38,277 nucleotides of DNA from an uncultured Maribacter sp. (GTDB taxonomy: Bacteria > Bacteroidota > Bacteroidia > Flavobacteriales > Flavobacteriaceae), in NCBI GenBank assembly GCA_937125035.1, contig CAKZLG010000225.1, positions 1 through 38,277 on the forward strand, given 5' to 3'. Under the pieces are notes generated by a model. The model saw nothing but the letters and a program-made list of their open reading frames with translations, searched no databases and had not been told where the DNA came from. The number at the start of each line of letters is the position of its first letter. The stretch's first letter is position 1. Shown here piece by piece: positions 8,225 through 15,451 of this stretch. The translations under genes and the position numbers were made by a program.

Positions 8225-9298
8225 ATGAGAACAATTACATGGTATGTACTGGCACTGGTTGCCTTTATGGTAGTCCAAAATGCTTTGGCCCAAGAGGATT
8301 ATAAAGACCGGGTGGCCACCTTGAAAAACCAAAAGGAAAAAATAACGGAACAGGAGAAAGAGGCCCTGAAGTTTGAGGTGGAGCAGATCAACAAAAGGTT
8401 GGAAAGCGGAGACATTGGTGCAGCGGAAGCCAATGAATTGAAGCGCCAGGCGGCTGAAAAGCGAGCGTTGAACATTGAGAACAGAGTGGCCATAATAGAC
8501 AATCAGATTGGTTTATTGGAAAGGAATGAAGGTATTTTATTGCCGGAAATTCCATATGATGGCATAGGCCCTACCTCGGTGGAACTGGGCATTAGGGTTG
8601 ATGGCCAACCGTTGGAACAATATCTGTTTGGGGAGAATAAAAAGGACATCAGATACGATCGTCGTACCTATTCCGATCTTGTTTTGGCCATAGGTCTGAA
8701 CAATGCGATTGTAGAAGGGCAGTCCCTCCAAGATACCCCATATAAAGTGGGGGGAAGCCGCTTTTTTGAAATGGGCTGGCAGTGGCGCACGCGGGTTTTT
8801 AAGAACAGTAATTTTTTACGGTTCAATTACGGATTTTCCTTTCAGTTCAATGGGTTGAAACCCAAGGATAACCGATACTTTGTGTCCACGGAAGAGGGAC
8901 AGACCCAGTTGGAGGAATTTGATTTTGATCTGGACAAATCCAAATTTAGGATGGATAATTTGGTTTTTCCATTTCATTTAGAGTTGGGCCCCTCTACCCT
9001 GAAAAAAACAGAGAAGACCATGCGCTATTCTTTGGCCAATCAAGTTAGGATAGGTATAGGAGGGTACGGAGGCTTTAATATGGGAACCCGTCAAAAGTTG
9101 AAATACGACCGAAATGGAGATCATGTAAAGGACAAATTAAAGCGGGGCTACAACACCAATGATTTTATATACGGGCTCAGCGCCTACGCTGGTTTTGATG
9201 GGGTATTGCTTTATGTGAAATATGATTTGAACCCCATGTTCAAAGATGCTTTGGTGGAACAGCGCAATGTTTCCCTAGGCCTGCGGTTTGATCTATAG
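8225..9298 (+). CDS. secreted coiled-coil plus outer-membrane beta-barrel protein
   Basis: The 357-residue product starts MRTITWYVLALVAFMVVQNA with a signal peptide ending near LAQ. Residues about 24-100 are highly charged and helical (KNQKEKITEQEKEALKFEVE and on), a likely periplasmic coiled coil. From about 115 the sequence alternates hydrophobic and polar residues with many Tyr/Phe/Gly and turn-forming Asn/Asp, as in outer-membrane barrels (FLRFNYGFSFQFNG, VRIGIGGYGGFNMGTRQKL), and ends with LGLRFDL. ATG 8225 is preferred to the in-frame TTG at 8129 since only it gives a signal peptide at the terminus. It may be a target or partner of the sigma system upstream; function unknown. Confidence 0.75.
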   Translation: MRTITWYVLALVAFMVVQNALAQEDYKDRVATLKNQKEKITEQEKEALKFEVEQINKRLESGDIGAAEANELKRQAAEKRALNIENRVAIIDNQIGLLERNEGILLPEIPYDGIGPTSVELGIRVDGQPLEQYLFGENKKDIRYDRRTYSDLVLAIGLNNAIVEGQSLQDTPYKVGGSRFFEMGWQWRTRVFKNSNFLRFNYGFSFQFNGLKPKDNRYFVSTEEGQTQLEEFDFDLDKSKFRMDNLVFPFHLELGPSTLKKTEKTMRYSLANQVRIGIGGYGGFNMGTRQKLKYDRNGDHVKDKLKRGYNTNDFIYGLSAYAGFDGVLLYVKYDLNPMFKDALVEQRNVSLGLRFDL

Positions 9299-9312
9299 AT
9301 ACAACGGCCCCG

Positions 9313-9552
9313 TTAATCCAGCGCCGCGTTCATTTGCGGTGTAAATTCATCCTTAAAGTACACCTTTTTACAATGGGAACATTCCGCTTGGCGGAATGTT
9401 CCTATTTTATAGATCTTGATCCAAAAAAAATGGATGAAATTAGGGGTTTGGTGCACGGTCAATGTTCCCGTTTGTTGGCAATGGTCACAGGCAATGTTGG
9501 GCAAATACTTGCTTTGGGTCTCTCCAGGACGTGTACCAAAGAAAAAAATCAT
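9313..9552 (-). CDS. small zinc-ribbon protein
   Basis: A 79-residue protein with two CxxC knuckles: CDHC near residue 22 and CSHC near residue 59, spaced as in a zinc ribbon. It starts MIFFFGTRPGETQSKYLPNI and has a central aromatic strand NFIHFFWIKIYKIGTF. Short proteins of this form are widespread in Bacteroidota with no assigned role; they may bind nucleic acid or protein. It lies 11 nt after the SIMPL gene on the same strand and is probably cotranscribed with it. Its coding sequence contains a perfect 12-bp inverted repeat (9376-9402). Confidence 0.85.
   Translation of the reverse strand: MIFFFGTRPGETQSKYLPNIACDHCQQTGTLTVHQTPNFIHFFWIKIYKIGTFRQAECSHCKKVYFKDEFTPQMNAALD
9376..9402. repeat. 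perfect 12-bp inverted repeat inside the zinc-ribbon gene
   Basis: GGAACATTCCGC (9376-9387) and GCGGAATGTTCC (9391-9402) are exact reverse complements around TTG. On the plus strand the hairpin is followed by TATTTTAT and lies about 80 nt after the stop of the convergent barrel gene, so it could end that transcript. Confidence 0.85.
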
Positions 9553-9563
9553 GGGGCTTTTTG

Positions 9564-10169
9564 TTAGAGCAGCTCAAAAGATACGTTAACGTAGTACGTG
9601 CGTTTGTTCATTGGACTGCCAAAATATATGGATTCATTGATTTCTTTGGTGTTGTTGTCACTGATATAAATGGCCTTTCCAATGTTTCTTCCCATTTTCA
9701 CGGCAATGGCCTGGGCTTTCTTCCTGGCATTTTCAATGGCCAACACCGCAAAATCCGTCATTTGGGCATCTGTCAACTCCGCTTCCATGACCGTATCCGA
9801 TCGGCTCACCCCCATGGAACGTACTTCCAGAAATTGTTGCATTTCGTCTAGGGATGTAGTGGTGTAGGTCATGATGGTACCTTCCTTATCATACCCCATA
9901 AGGGCATAGGCAAGGTCATCTTCCTTTAGTTTTGAAATGTCCAGACCGGCTTTGGATAGTTTCTCCCGGTAGGTGGTTTTGATCGCATCCAGGTCCATGG
10001 TCTGCGTATCGTAGTAAACGTTGCTCAGGCTCACGATCATCTTGCTGGTAAAGTCCGCCGGGACCTCAAAGGTATGGTTACCGGTGGTATTGATGCTGTT
10101 CATGTTATCTTGGGCTGCCAAGATACCGAAGCTGAAAAGGGCTAAAAGGGAAGCTACATAGGTTTTCAT
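9564..10169 (-). CDS. SIMPL domain (DUF541-like) periplasmic protein
   Basis: A 201-residue secreted protein. MKTYVASLLALFSFGILAAQ is a clear signal peptide, and ATG 10169 is chosen over the TTG two codons upstream for that reason. The body has features of SIMPL/DUF541 proteins: an initial strand GNHTFEVPADFTSKMIVSLS, a helix-rich middle (YREKLSKAGLDISKLKE), then the block AIENARKKAQAIAVKMGRNI followed by GKAIYISDNN and a final strand RTYYVNVSFELL. The family's molecular role is poorly defined; envelope stress roles have been suggested for relatives. Cotranscribed with the zinc-ribbon gene downstream. Confidence 0.8.
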   Translation of the reverse strand: MKTYVASLLALFSFGILAAQDNMNSINTTGNHTFEVPADFTSKMIVSLSNVYYDTQTMDLDAIKTTYREKLSKAGLDISKLKEDDLAYALMGYDKEGTIMTYTTTSLDEMQQFLEVRSMGVSRSDTVMEAELTDAQMTDFAVLAIENARKKAQAIAVKMGRNIGKAIYISDNNTKEINESIYFGSPMNKRTYYVNVSFELL

Positions 10170-10275
10170 GGTCAAAGTGTTTTAAAATTTAGACTAAGAT
10201 AGGCGTACGGCACTATATTTTGAAAATTGTTTTGATAAAATTGAAACTAGGTCTTTTTTAATGGGGAAGTTCGCC

Positions 10276-10304
10276 TTGGAATACCTACGGAATTGATAAA
10301 TTTG
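10276..10304 (+). promoter_or_regulatory. flavobacterial-type promoter of dnaG
   Basis: TTG at 10276-10278, an 18-nt spacer and a perfect TAnnTTTG box (TAAATTTG, 10297-10304) lie about 50 nt before the dnaG ATG at 10355. Both elements and their spacing fit the Bacteroidota consensus. Confidence 0.65.
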
Positions 10305-10354
10305 ATGTTCCCTTGGTTTTTCGTAGAAGCCATGGGAAGGCAAGCAGGTTACCT

Positions 10355-12337
10355 ATGATTTCAAAGTCCACTATAGATCAAGTATACGAGACCGCCCGGG
10401 TAGAGGAGGTCATTGGGGATTTTGTACAGCTGAAAAAGTCCGGGTCCAATTTCAAAGGGCTCAGTCCCTTTAGTGATGAGCGTACCCCAAGTTTCATGGT
10501 CTCTCCCGTAAAGCAGATATGGAAGGATTTCAGTAGTGGTAAAGGGGGCAATGTGGTGGCCTTTTTAATGGAACATGAGCATTTCAGCTATCCGGAGGCC
10601 ATTAAATTTCTGGCCAAAAAATACAACATAGAGGTAGAGGAAACAGAGCAGAGCAATGAGGAGAAGGAACAGGCCAATGAGCGGGAGAGCATGTACCTGG
10701 TCTCAGAGTATGCCCAATCGTATTTTCAAGATATTCTTTGGCAGTCCCCTTTGGGCAAGGCCATTGGTCTCAGCTATTTTAAGGAACGTGGCTTTACAGA
10801 GGAGACCATTAAAAAATTTGGCCTTGGCTATTGCCTGGATGAATGGGATGGTTTTACCAAGGCGGCTTTGGAAAGCGCTTACCAACTGACGTATTTGGAG
10901 CGTACGGGACTCACCATTGTTAAGGATGATGGCGGTGATGCCGCCAAGAAAAGGATGTTTGACCGTTTTAAGGGAAGGGTCATGTTCCCCATTCATTCCT
11001 TGAGCGGAAGGGTCTTGGGCTTCGGTGGCAGGATATTGGGCAATGACAAGAAAGCGGCAAAGTACCTAAACTCCCCGGAAAGTGACATCTACCACAAGAG
11101 CAAGGTGCTCTATGGCATCTTTTTCGCCAAACAGGCCATAGCCAAAGAGGACAATTGCTATTTGGTGGAAGGGTATACGGATGTGATACAGCTGTACCAA
11201 CGGGGCATCCATAATGTGGTATCATCAAGCGGTACGGCCCTGACCCCAGAACAGATACGACTCATCAATAGGCTCACCAAGAACATTACCGTGCTATTTG
11301 ATGGTGATGCCGCGGGATTGAGGGCCTCCATAAGGGGCATAGACCTTATTTTAGAGCAGGGCATGAACGTAAAGATCTGCACGTTTCCAGAAGGTGAGGA
11401 CCCAGACAGTTTTGCCAAAAACAATACTTTGGAGGACGTAGAGGCCTATCTAAAGGAGAACGCCAAAGACTTCATACAGTTCAAGGCCTCCCTTTTGGTC
11501 CAAGAGGCATCCAACGACCCAATTAAAAGGGCAGATACCGTGCGCGATATCGTGAACAGCATTGCCAAGATACCCGATAGGATCAAGCGGGAAATCTACA
11601 TCCAAGAATGTTCGCAGATCATGAACATCTCTGAGGCCGTCCTCTTCAATACCCTGGCACAAATAGGGCAAAAAGAAATATCCGATGCCCGGAAGCAGTT
11701 GAAACAAGAGCAAAAAGCGTTTGATGTCGTAAAAAACGAGACCGTTCAGGAAAAGGTGGATGTGCTCTATGAGCTGGAGCGAAAGATCATTGAGCTCTTA
11801 TTGCTCTATGGTAACCAAAAGGAACGTTTTGAGGATTTGGCGCTCAAGGAAAACGAGGCGGGTGATTTGGTGTTGGAACCCGAAGTGGTGGAGGCAAAAG
11901 TGTATGAAAAGGTTTTCTTGGATCTTCAGGAAGATGAGATAGAACTATCCAACAGCACCTTTAAGAGCATTTATTTCCAACTTATAGGAAAGCTGAACGA
12001 AGAAAAGGAATTTTCCATTACCGACTTTCTCTCCGGCTTAGATCAGGAGATAGTACAGGAGGTATCCTCCATTTTAATGGAAGAAGAGAAATACGTGCTG
12101 CATGATTGGCACCGCAAGGATATCTACCCCAAAGGCAAAGAGCATGGTATAGCCCAATTGGTAGGGGAGACCATTCTAACCCTACGCTGCAATCTTATTA
12201 AAAACCGTATTGAAAAACTCCAGAAAGATACTGAAGATGACCATGGGCAGGAGCATAGGGAGGTCTTGGAGGAAATCATGAACTACCTGCAGTTGAACAA
12301 ACTGCTCAATGCAAAATTGAACAGGGTGCTATCATAA
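10355..12337 (+). CDS. dnaG: DNA primase, with degenerate CHC2 zinc-finger ligands
   Basis: DnaG makes the RNA primers for replication. The 660-residue product has an N-terminal primase domain (MISKSTIDQVYETARVEEVI, GNVVAFLMEHE), a catalytic/TOPRIM core with YLVEGYTDVIQLY near 280 and VLFDGDAAGLRAS near 325, then a helical C-terminal region that would bind DnaB helicase. The N-terminal zinc finger, normally CPFH..CxxC, reads SPFS (37-40) and DFSS (58-61), so all four ligands are gone while the surrounding fold sequence (DERTPSFMVSP, SGKGGN) is kept. ATG 10355 is preferred; an in-frame TTG at 10313 would add 14 unlikely residues. Confidence 0.95.
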   Translation: MISKSTIDQVYETARVEEVIGDFVQLKKSGSNFKGLSPFSDERTPSFMVSPVKQIWKDFSSGKGGNVVAFLMEHEHFSYPEAIKFLAKKYNIEVEETEQSNEEKEQANERESMYLVSEYAQSYFQDILWQSPLGKAIGLSYFKERGFTEETIKKFGLGYCLDEWDGFTKAALESAYQLTYLERTGLTIVKDDGGDAAKKRMFDRFKGRVMFPIHSLSGRVLGFGGRILGNDKKAAKYLNSPESDIYHKSKVLYGIFFAKQAIAKEDNCYLVEGYTDVIQLYQRGIHNVVSSSGTALTPEQIRLINRLTKNITVLFDGDAAGLRASIRGIDLILEQGMNVKICTFPEGEDPDSFAKNNTLEDVEAYLKENAKDFIQFKASLLVQEASNDPIKRADTVRDIVNSIAKIPDRIKREIYIQECSQIMNISEAVLFNTLAQIGQKEISDARKQLKQEQKAFDVVKNETVQEKVDVLYELERKIIELLLLYGNQKERFEDLALKENEAGDLVLEPEVVEAKVYEKVFLDLQEDEIELSNSTFKSIYFQLIGKLNEEKEFSITDFLSGLDQEIVQEVSSILMEEEKYVLHDWHRKDIYPKGKEHGIAQLVGETILTLRCNLIKNRIEKLQKDTEDDHGQEHREVLEEIMNYLQLNKLLNAKLNRVLS

Positions 12338-12339
12338 AA

Positions 12340-12368
12340 AAACCCGCAATTCTGCGGGTTTCTCTTTT
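12340..12368. terminator. bidirectional intrinsic terminator between dnaG and the response regulator
   Basis: AACCCGCA (12341-12348) and TGCGGGTT (12353-12360) form an 8-bp stem with loop ATTC. A-rich sequence precedes it and T-rich sequence follows, so it can serve both converging genes. Confidence 0.85.
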
Positions 12369-12387
12369 TGCTTTTAGAAGGAAGACG

Positions 12388-13017
12388 TTAATAGAGCTCC
12401 AGTGCTTTTGCCTGTTGCAAAAGGTCTACCATATTGTCCACGTTCAATTTCTTCATTAAACGGGCCTTGTAGGTACTAACGGTTTTTTCGTTGAGATTAA
12501 GGCCTTGGGCCACCTCTTTGTTGCGCTTTCCGCTGGCCAACAATTTTAGTACTTCGATCTCTCGGGTAGAGAGTTTTCTAAAGAACCTTCTGGGCTTCTT
12601 GGTACCCTCATCGAATGCCAAACGTTGCGCCAGTTCATTGGTGATGAACATGCTGCCCTCACTTACTTTGGTAACGGCGGTAAGGATGTAATCCACGGCA
12701 GAGGACTTGGCCAGATAACCAAAGGCGCCCGCCCTAATGGCACTGAGAGCGTATACGTCTTCAGATTGACCACTGTACATCAATACTTTAACATTTGGAT
12801 ATTCTTTTTTAATCTTGCGCAATGCGGCAATGCCATTCACTTCTGGAATGTCCATTTCCAACATCACAACATCGGGGGTAACCTTTTCCAGTGTCTCAAA
12901 AAGTTCTTCCGTGGTGGCCACATCATCCACCATGTCAAATCCTGAAGCGGATTCCAGTACATTCCTAACACCCATTCTAACGATAGGGTGATGGTCTGCG
13001 ATTAAAACTTTGATCAT
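12388..13017 (-). CDS. NarL/LuxR-type response regulator with atypical receiver
   Basis: A 209-residue two-domain regulator. Receiver: VLIADHHPIVRMGV at 4-17, DVVMLEMDIPEVNG at 49-62, S82 and K104 (GYLAKS). C-terminal LuxR helix-turn-helix: LSTREIEVLKLLASGKRNKE, then LNEKTVSTYKARLMKKLNV. The usual phospho-acceptor Asp is Glu (E54, four residues before the conserved Pro), and the acidic pair is D8-H9 instead of two acids. It may therefore act without phosphorylation, with Glu mimicking the phosphorylated state. ATG 13017 is used, not the upstream TTG at 13059. No histidine kinase is adjacent. Convergent with dnaG and separated by a terminator. Confidence 0.9.
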   Translation of the reverse strand: MIKVLIADHHPIVRMGVRNVLESASGFDMVDDVATTEELFETLEKVTPDVVMLEMDIPEVNGIAALRKIKKEYPNVKVLMYSGQSEDVYALSAIRAGAFGYLAKSSAVDYILTAVTKVSEGSMFITNELAQRLAFDEGTKKPRRFFRKLSTREIEVLKLLASGKRNKEVAQGLNLNEKTVSTYKARLMKKLNVDNMVDLLQQAKALELY

Positions 13018-13038
13018 CCTGTTTTGTTTTGTAGATTG

Positions 13039-13083
13039 CCTTACTTTCGTTAATGTCAATAAAGACTTACACGCAAAGTAAGG
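13039..13083. repeat. 9-bp inverted repeat upstream of the response regulator
   Basis: CCTTACTTT (13039-13047) and AAAGTAAGG (13075-13083) are exact reverse complements 27 bp apart, 22-66 bp before the regulator's start. On the minus strand the distal arm runs into TTACTTTG, one mismatch from a -7 box. It may be an operator (possibly for autoregulation) or a leader hairpin. Confidence 0.5.
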
Positions 13084-13186
13084 TTAATTATTCTAATTTC
13101 AGAAGTCAAAGGTTAAATTATTTTAACAAAACAGAGCATTTATTGACAAATATTCGATTTTCATGCTTGATTGTTAGGTGAGTGGT

Positions 13187-13975
13187 TTATTTTAACATTT
13201 CAGGAATGGTGCAAACGGGTATGGGCACCATTTTATGTTGGTTCATGGAATGGTATCTTTTGAATATTTGGAACACTTCCTTTTCCCGGCCCTCAAAATC
13301 GGCATCGGTCTTACCGTCATCCTGCATCTTCATGGCCCATTCCAGCTCAGGATAGCTGGCCCCAATTTGGTCTTCATCCGTACGGTCATCCCCCCAGAGA
13401 CCATCCGTGGGCGCTGCATCTATGATCTCTTGGTTTACGCCAAGGTGTTTGGCCACCGCATATACCTCGGTCTTTAACAGGTCTGCAATGGGGCTCAGAT
13501 CAACCCCGCCATCTCCATATTTGGTATAGAAGCCCACGCCAAAATCCTCCACCTTGTTCCCAGTGCCGGCCACGAGGTAGCTATGTAGGGCCGCAAAGTA
13601 GTACAGACTGGTCATACGTAGGCGCGCCCTGGTGTTGGCCAGCGACATAAAGCGTTCTTCCTCGTTTTCCACTTTGGGAAAAGCGGCCACCAGACTATCA
13701 AATACCTCGGTAAGCTGGACTTCCTGGCGCTTTACGTTTTTATAATTTTTCTGAAGCCAATCAATATGCCTAGAGGCCCTGTTCACTTGGTTGGGTGCTT
13801 GATGAATGGGCATTTCCAAGCATAAGAGATCAAGTCCCGTCATGGCACATAGCGTAGAGGTCACGGCGGAGTCAATACCTCCGGAAACCCCTATGACAAA
13901 TCCTTTTTGTTTTGCCTGTGTTGCATAGTCCGTTAACCAGTGCACAATGTGTTGCGTTACTTTTTCCGTTTGCAT
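13187..13975 (-). CDS. nadE: NAD+ synthase, ammonia-type
   Basis: NadE adenylates and amidates nicotinic acid adenine dinucleotide to NAD+. The 262-residue protein has the PP-loop SGGIDS within GFVIGVSGGIDSAVTSTL near 26-42, VAGTGNKVEDFGVGFYTKYG near 152-171, DLSPIADLLKTEVY and the DGLWGDDRTDEDQIG region near 206, all typical of NadE. There is no N-terminal nitrilase domain, so it should use ammonia or a separate amide source. ATG 13975 gives MQTEKVTQHIVHWL. Divergent from gldB with about 90 bp between them. Confidence 0.94.
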   Translation of the reverse strand: MQTEKVTQHIVHWLTDYATQAKQKGFVIGVSGGIDSAVTSTLCAMTGLDLLCLEMPIHQAPNQVNRASRHIDWLQKNYKNVKRQEVQLTEVFDSLVAAFPKVENEEERFMSLANTRARLRMTSLYYFAALHSYLVAGTGNKVEDFGVGFYTKYGDGGVDLSPIADLLKTEVYAVAKHLGVNQEIIDAAPTDGLWGDDRTDEDQIGASYPELEWAMKMQDDGKTDADFEGREKEVFQIFKRYHSMNQHKMVPIPVCTIPEMLK

Positions 13976-14003
13976 AACCCCAAGGATATTTATTTAAATC
14001 AAT

Positions 14004-14011
14004 TAACTTTG
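14004..14011 (+). promoter_or_regulatory. probable -7 box of gldB
   Basis: TAACTTTG matches TAnnTTTG and lies 56 nt before the gldB ATG in the nadE-gldB divergent region. No TTG is found at the matching -33 position. Confidence 0.4.
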
Positions 14012-14066
14012 CCTTAAAATTAAGGGCTGCCCTTTGAATATTAAAATGTAATTGGAAATACTTCGC

Positions 14067-15023
14067 ATGAGAAAATCCATTTTTATAGTATTATCAGTTT
14101 TCCTGTTGCTTTTTGGTTGTAATGATAGTGATAAGGTGGCCAACGAAGTGGAGAAACTTCCGTTGGACCTCAAGATAGCCCGCTTTGATCGGGAGTTTGC
14201 CGCGGCGGCTCCGGGAGACCTCCCCAAGTTAAGGAAGGACTACCCCTATCTATTTCCGGCACCGGACAGCGTTTGGGTGGCCAAGATGCAGGACTCTTTG
14301 CAACGCGAGCTTTTTCAGGAAGTGGGCAATACTTTTAGGAGTTTTGAGGTAGAGGGGCAAGACCTATTGCTGTTCTTCAAATATGTACGTTATTATTTTC
14401 CAGAAGTGGAAATACCCAAGATCATTACAGTGACCAATGATGTGGACTACAACAACAGGATCATCTTGGCAGATTCCCTACTGTTCATTGGCCTTGACAA
14501 CTATTTGGGTCCGGAACACAGGTATTACGGGGGCTTTCAACGGTATATCACCAAAATACTGGACCGTAGGTTTCTTACGGGTGATGTGGCCAGCGCTTTT
14601 GCCAAAAAAGTAGTGCCCAGGCCGCGGGACCGTACCTTTTTGGCCCGCATGGTCTATTTTGGCAAAGAGCTGTACTTGAAGGATAGGCTCATGCCCGGGT
14701 TTGACGATGCCGTAAAGATGGGGTACACAAAAGAAGAGATGCAATGGGCCATGGCCAATGAAGAGCCCATATGGCGCAATTTTATAGAGAATGAATATTT
14801 GTACAGCACGGACAACAAATTGAACCCGCGTTTTTTAGACCCGGCCCCATTTTCAAAGTTTGGCCTAGAGCTGGATGTTGAGTCTCCCGGAAGGCTGGGG
14901 AGGTACATGGGTTGGCAGATCGTAAGGTCTTTTATGGAAAACAATGATGTGGAACTAAAGCAGATGCTCACAATGCCCGCTGAGGAGTTGTTCAAAAAAT
15001 CCAATTATAAACCTAGAAATTAA
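14067..15023 (+). CDS. gldB: gliding motility lipoprotein GldB
   Basis: GldB is an envelope lipoprotein required for Bacteroidota gliding motility; in the family it is needed for function of the gliding/type IX secretion apparatus. The 318-residue product begins MRKSIFIVLSVFLLLFGC, a type II signal peptide with the lipobox cysteine at 18, then NDSDKVANEVEKLPLDLKIA and RFDREFAAAAPGD. Later blocks LFFKYVRYYFPEVEIPKI, LGPEHRYYGGFQRY and ENEYLYSTDN follow the family. ATG 14067 is chosen over TTG 14052 because it places the signal peptide at the terminus. gldC starts right after the stop, matching the gldBC arrangement. Confidence 0.9.
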   Translation: MRKSIFIVLSVFLLLFGCNDSDKVANEVEKLPLDLKIARFDREFAAAAPGDLPKLRKDYPYLFPAPDSVWVAKMQDSLQRELFQEVGNTFRSFEVEGQDLLLFFKYVRYYFPEVEIPKIITVTNDVDYNNRIILADSLLFIGLDNYLGPEHRYYGGFQRYITKILDRRFLTGDVASAFAKKVVPRPRDRTFLARMVYFGKELYLKDRLMPGFDDAVKMGYTKEEMQWAMANEEPIWRNFIENEYLYSTDNKLNPRFLDPAPFSKFGLELDVESPGRLGRYMGWQIVRSFMENNDVELKQMLTMPAEELFKKSNYKPRN

Positions 15024-15359
15024 ATGGCGGATTTACATACATCAGAAATCAAATTGCGTGTGTCTTTGGATGAGAACCGCGTACCGGAAAAACTCCATTG
15101 GTCTGCCCAAGATGGAGGTATTGAGAACGAAGAGGCCAAGGCCATGCTGCTCTCTGTCTGGGACAGTAAGAACCAAGAGTCCTTGAAGATAGATCTTTGG
15201 ACCAAGGATATGCCCGTGGATGAAATGAAGACCTTTTTTCACCAGACCTTGGTGGCCATGAGCGAAACGTTCATGAAGGCCACCCAAGATGAGAAGATGA
15301 CGGCCACCATGAAGGACTTTTGCGATTATTTTGCGGAAAAACTTGAGCTGAAGGGCTAA
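15024..15359 (+). CDS. gldC: gliding motility protein GldC
   Basis: A 111-residue soluble protein, the expected length for GldC, which improves gliding together with GldB. It opens MADLHTSEIKLRVSLDENRV and has PEKLHWSAQDGGIE, AMLLSVWDSKNQESLKIDLW and a helical C-terminus. No signal peptide is seen, so it is probably cytoplasmic. The ATG is the base right after the gldB stop, so the two genes are translationally linked. Identification rests on sequence resemblance plus position next to gldB. Confidence 0.9.
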   Translation: MADLHTSEIKLRVSLDENRVPEKLHWSAQDGGIENEEAKAMLLSVWDSKNQESLKIDLWTKDMPVDEMKTFFHQTLVAMSETFMKATQDEKMTATMKDFCDYFAEKLELKG

Positions 15360-15451
15360 AATGGCTGACTTCAATAGGGCTGCCCCACCAAAAGCAATGG
15401 ATTTTATGGTAAGGGATAACGGCTTATAGGAGTTCACGCTTGTTCCCTTCC

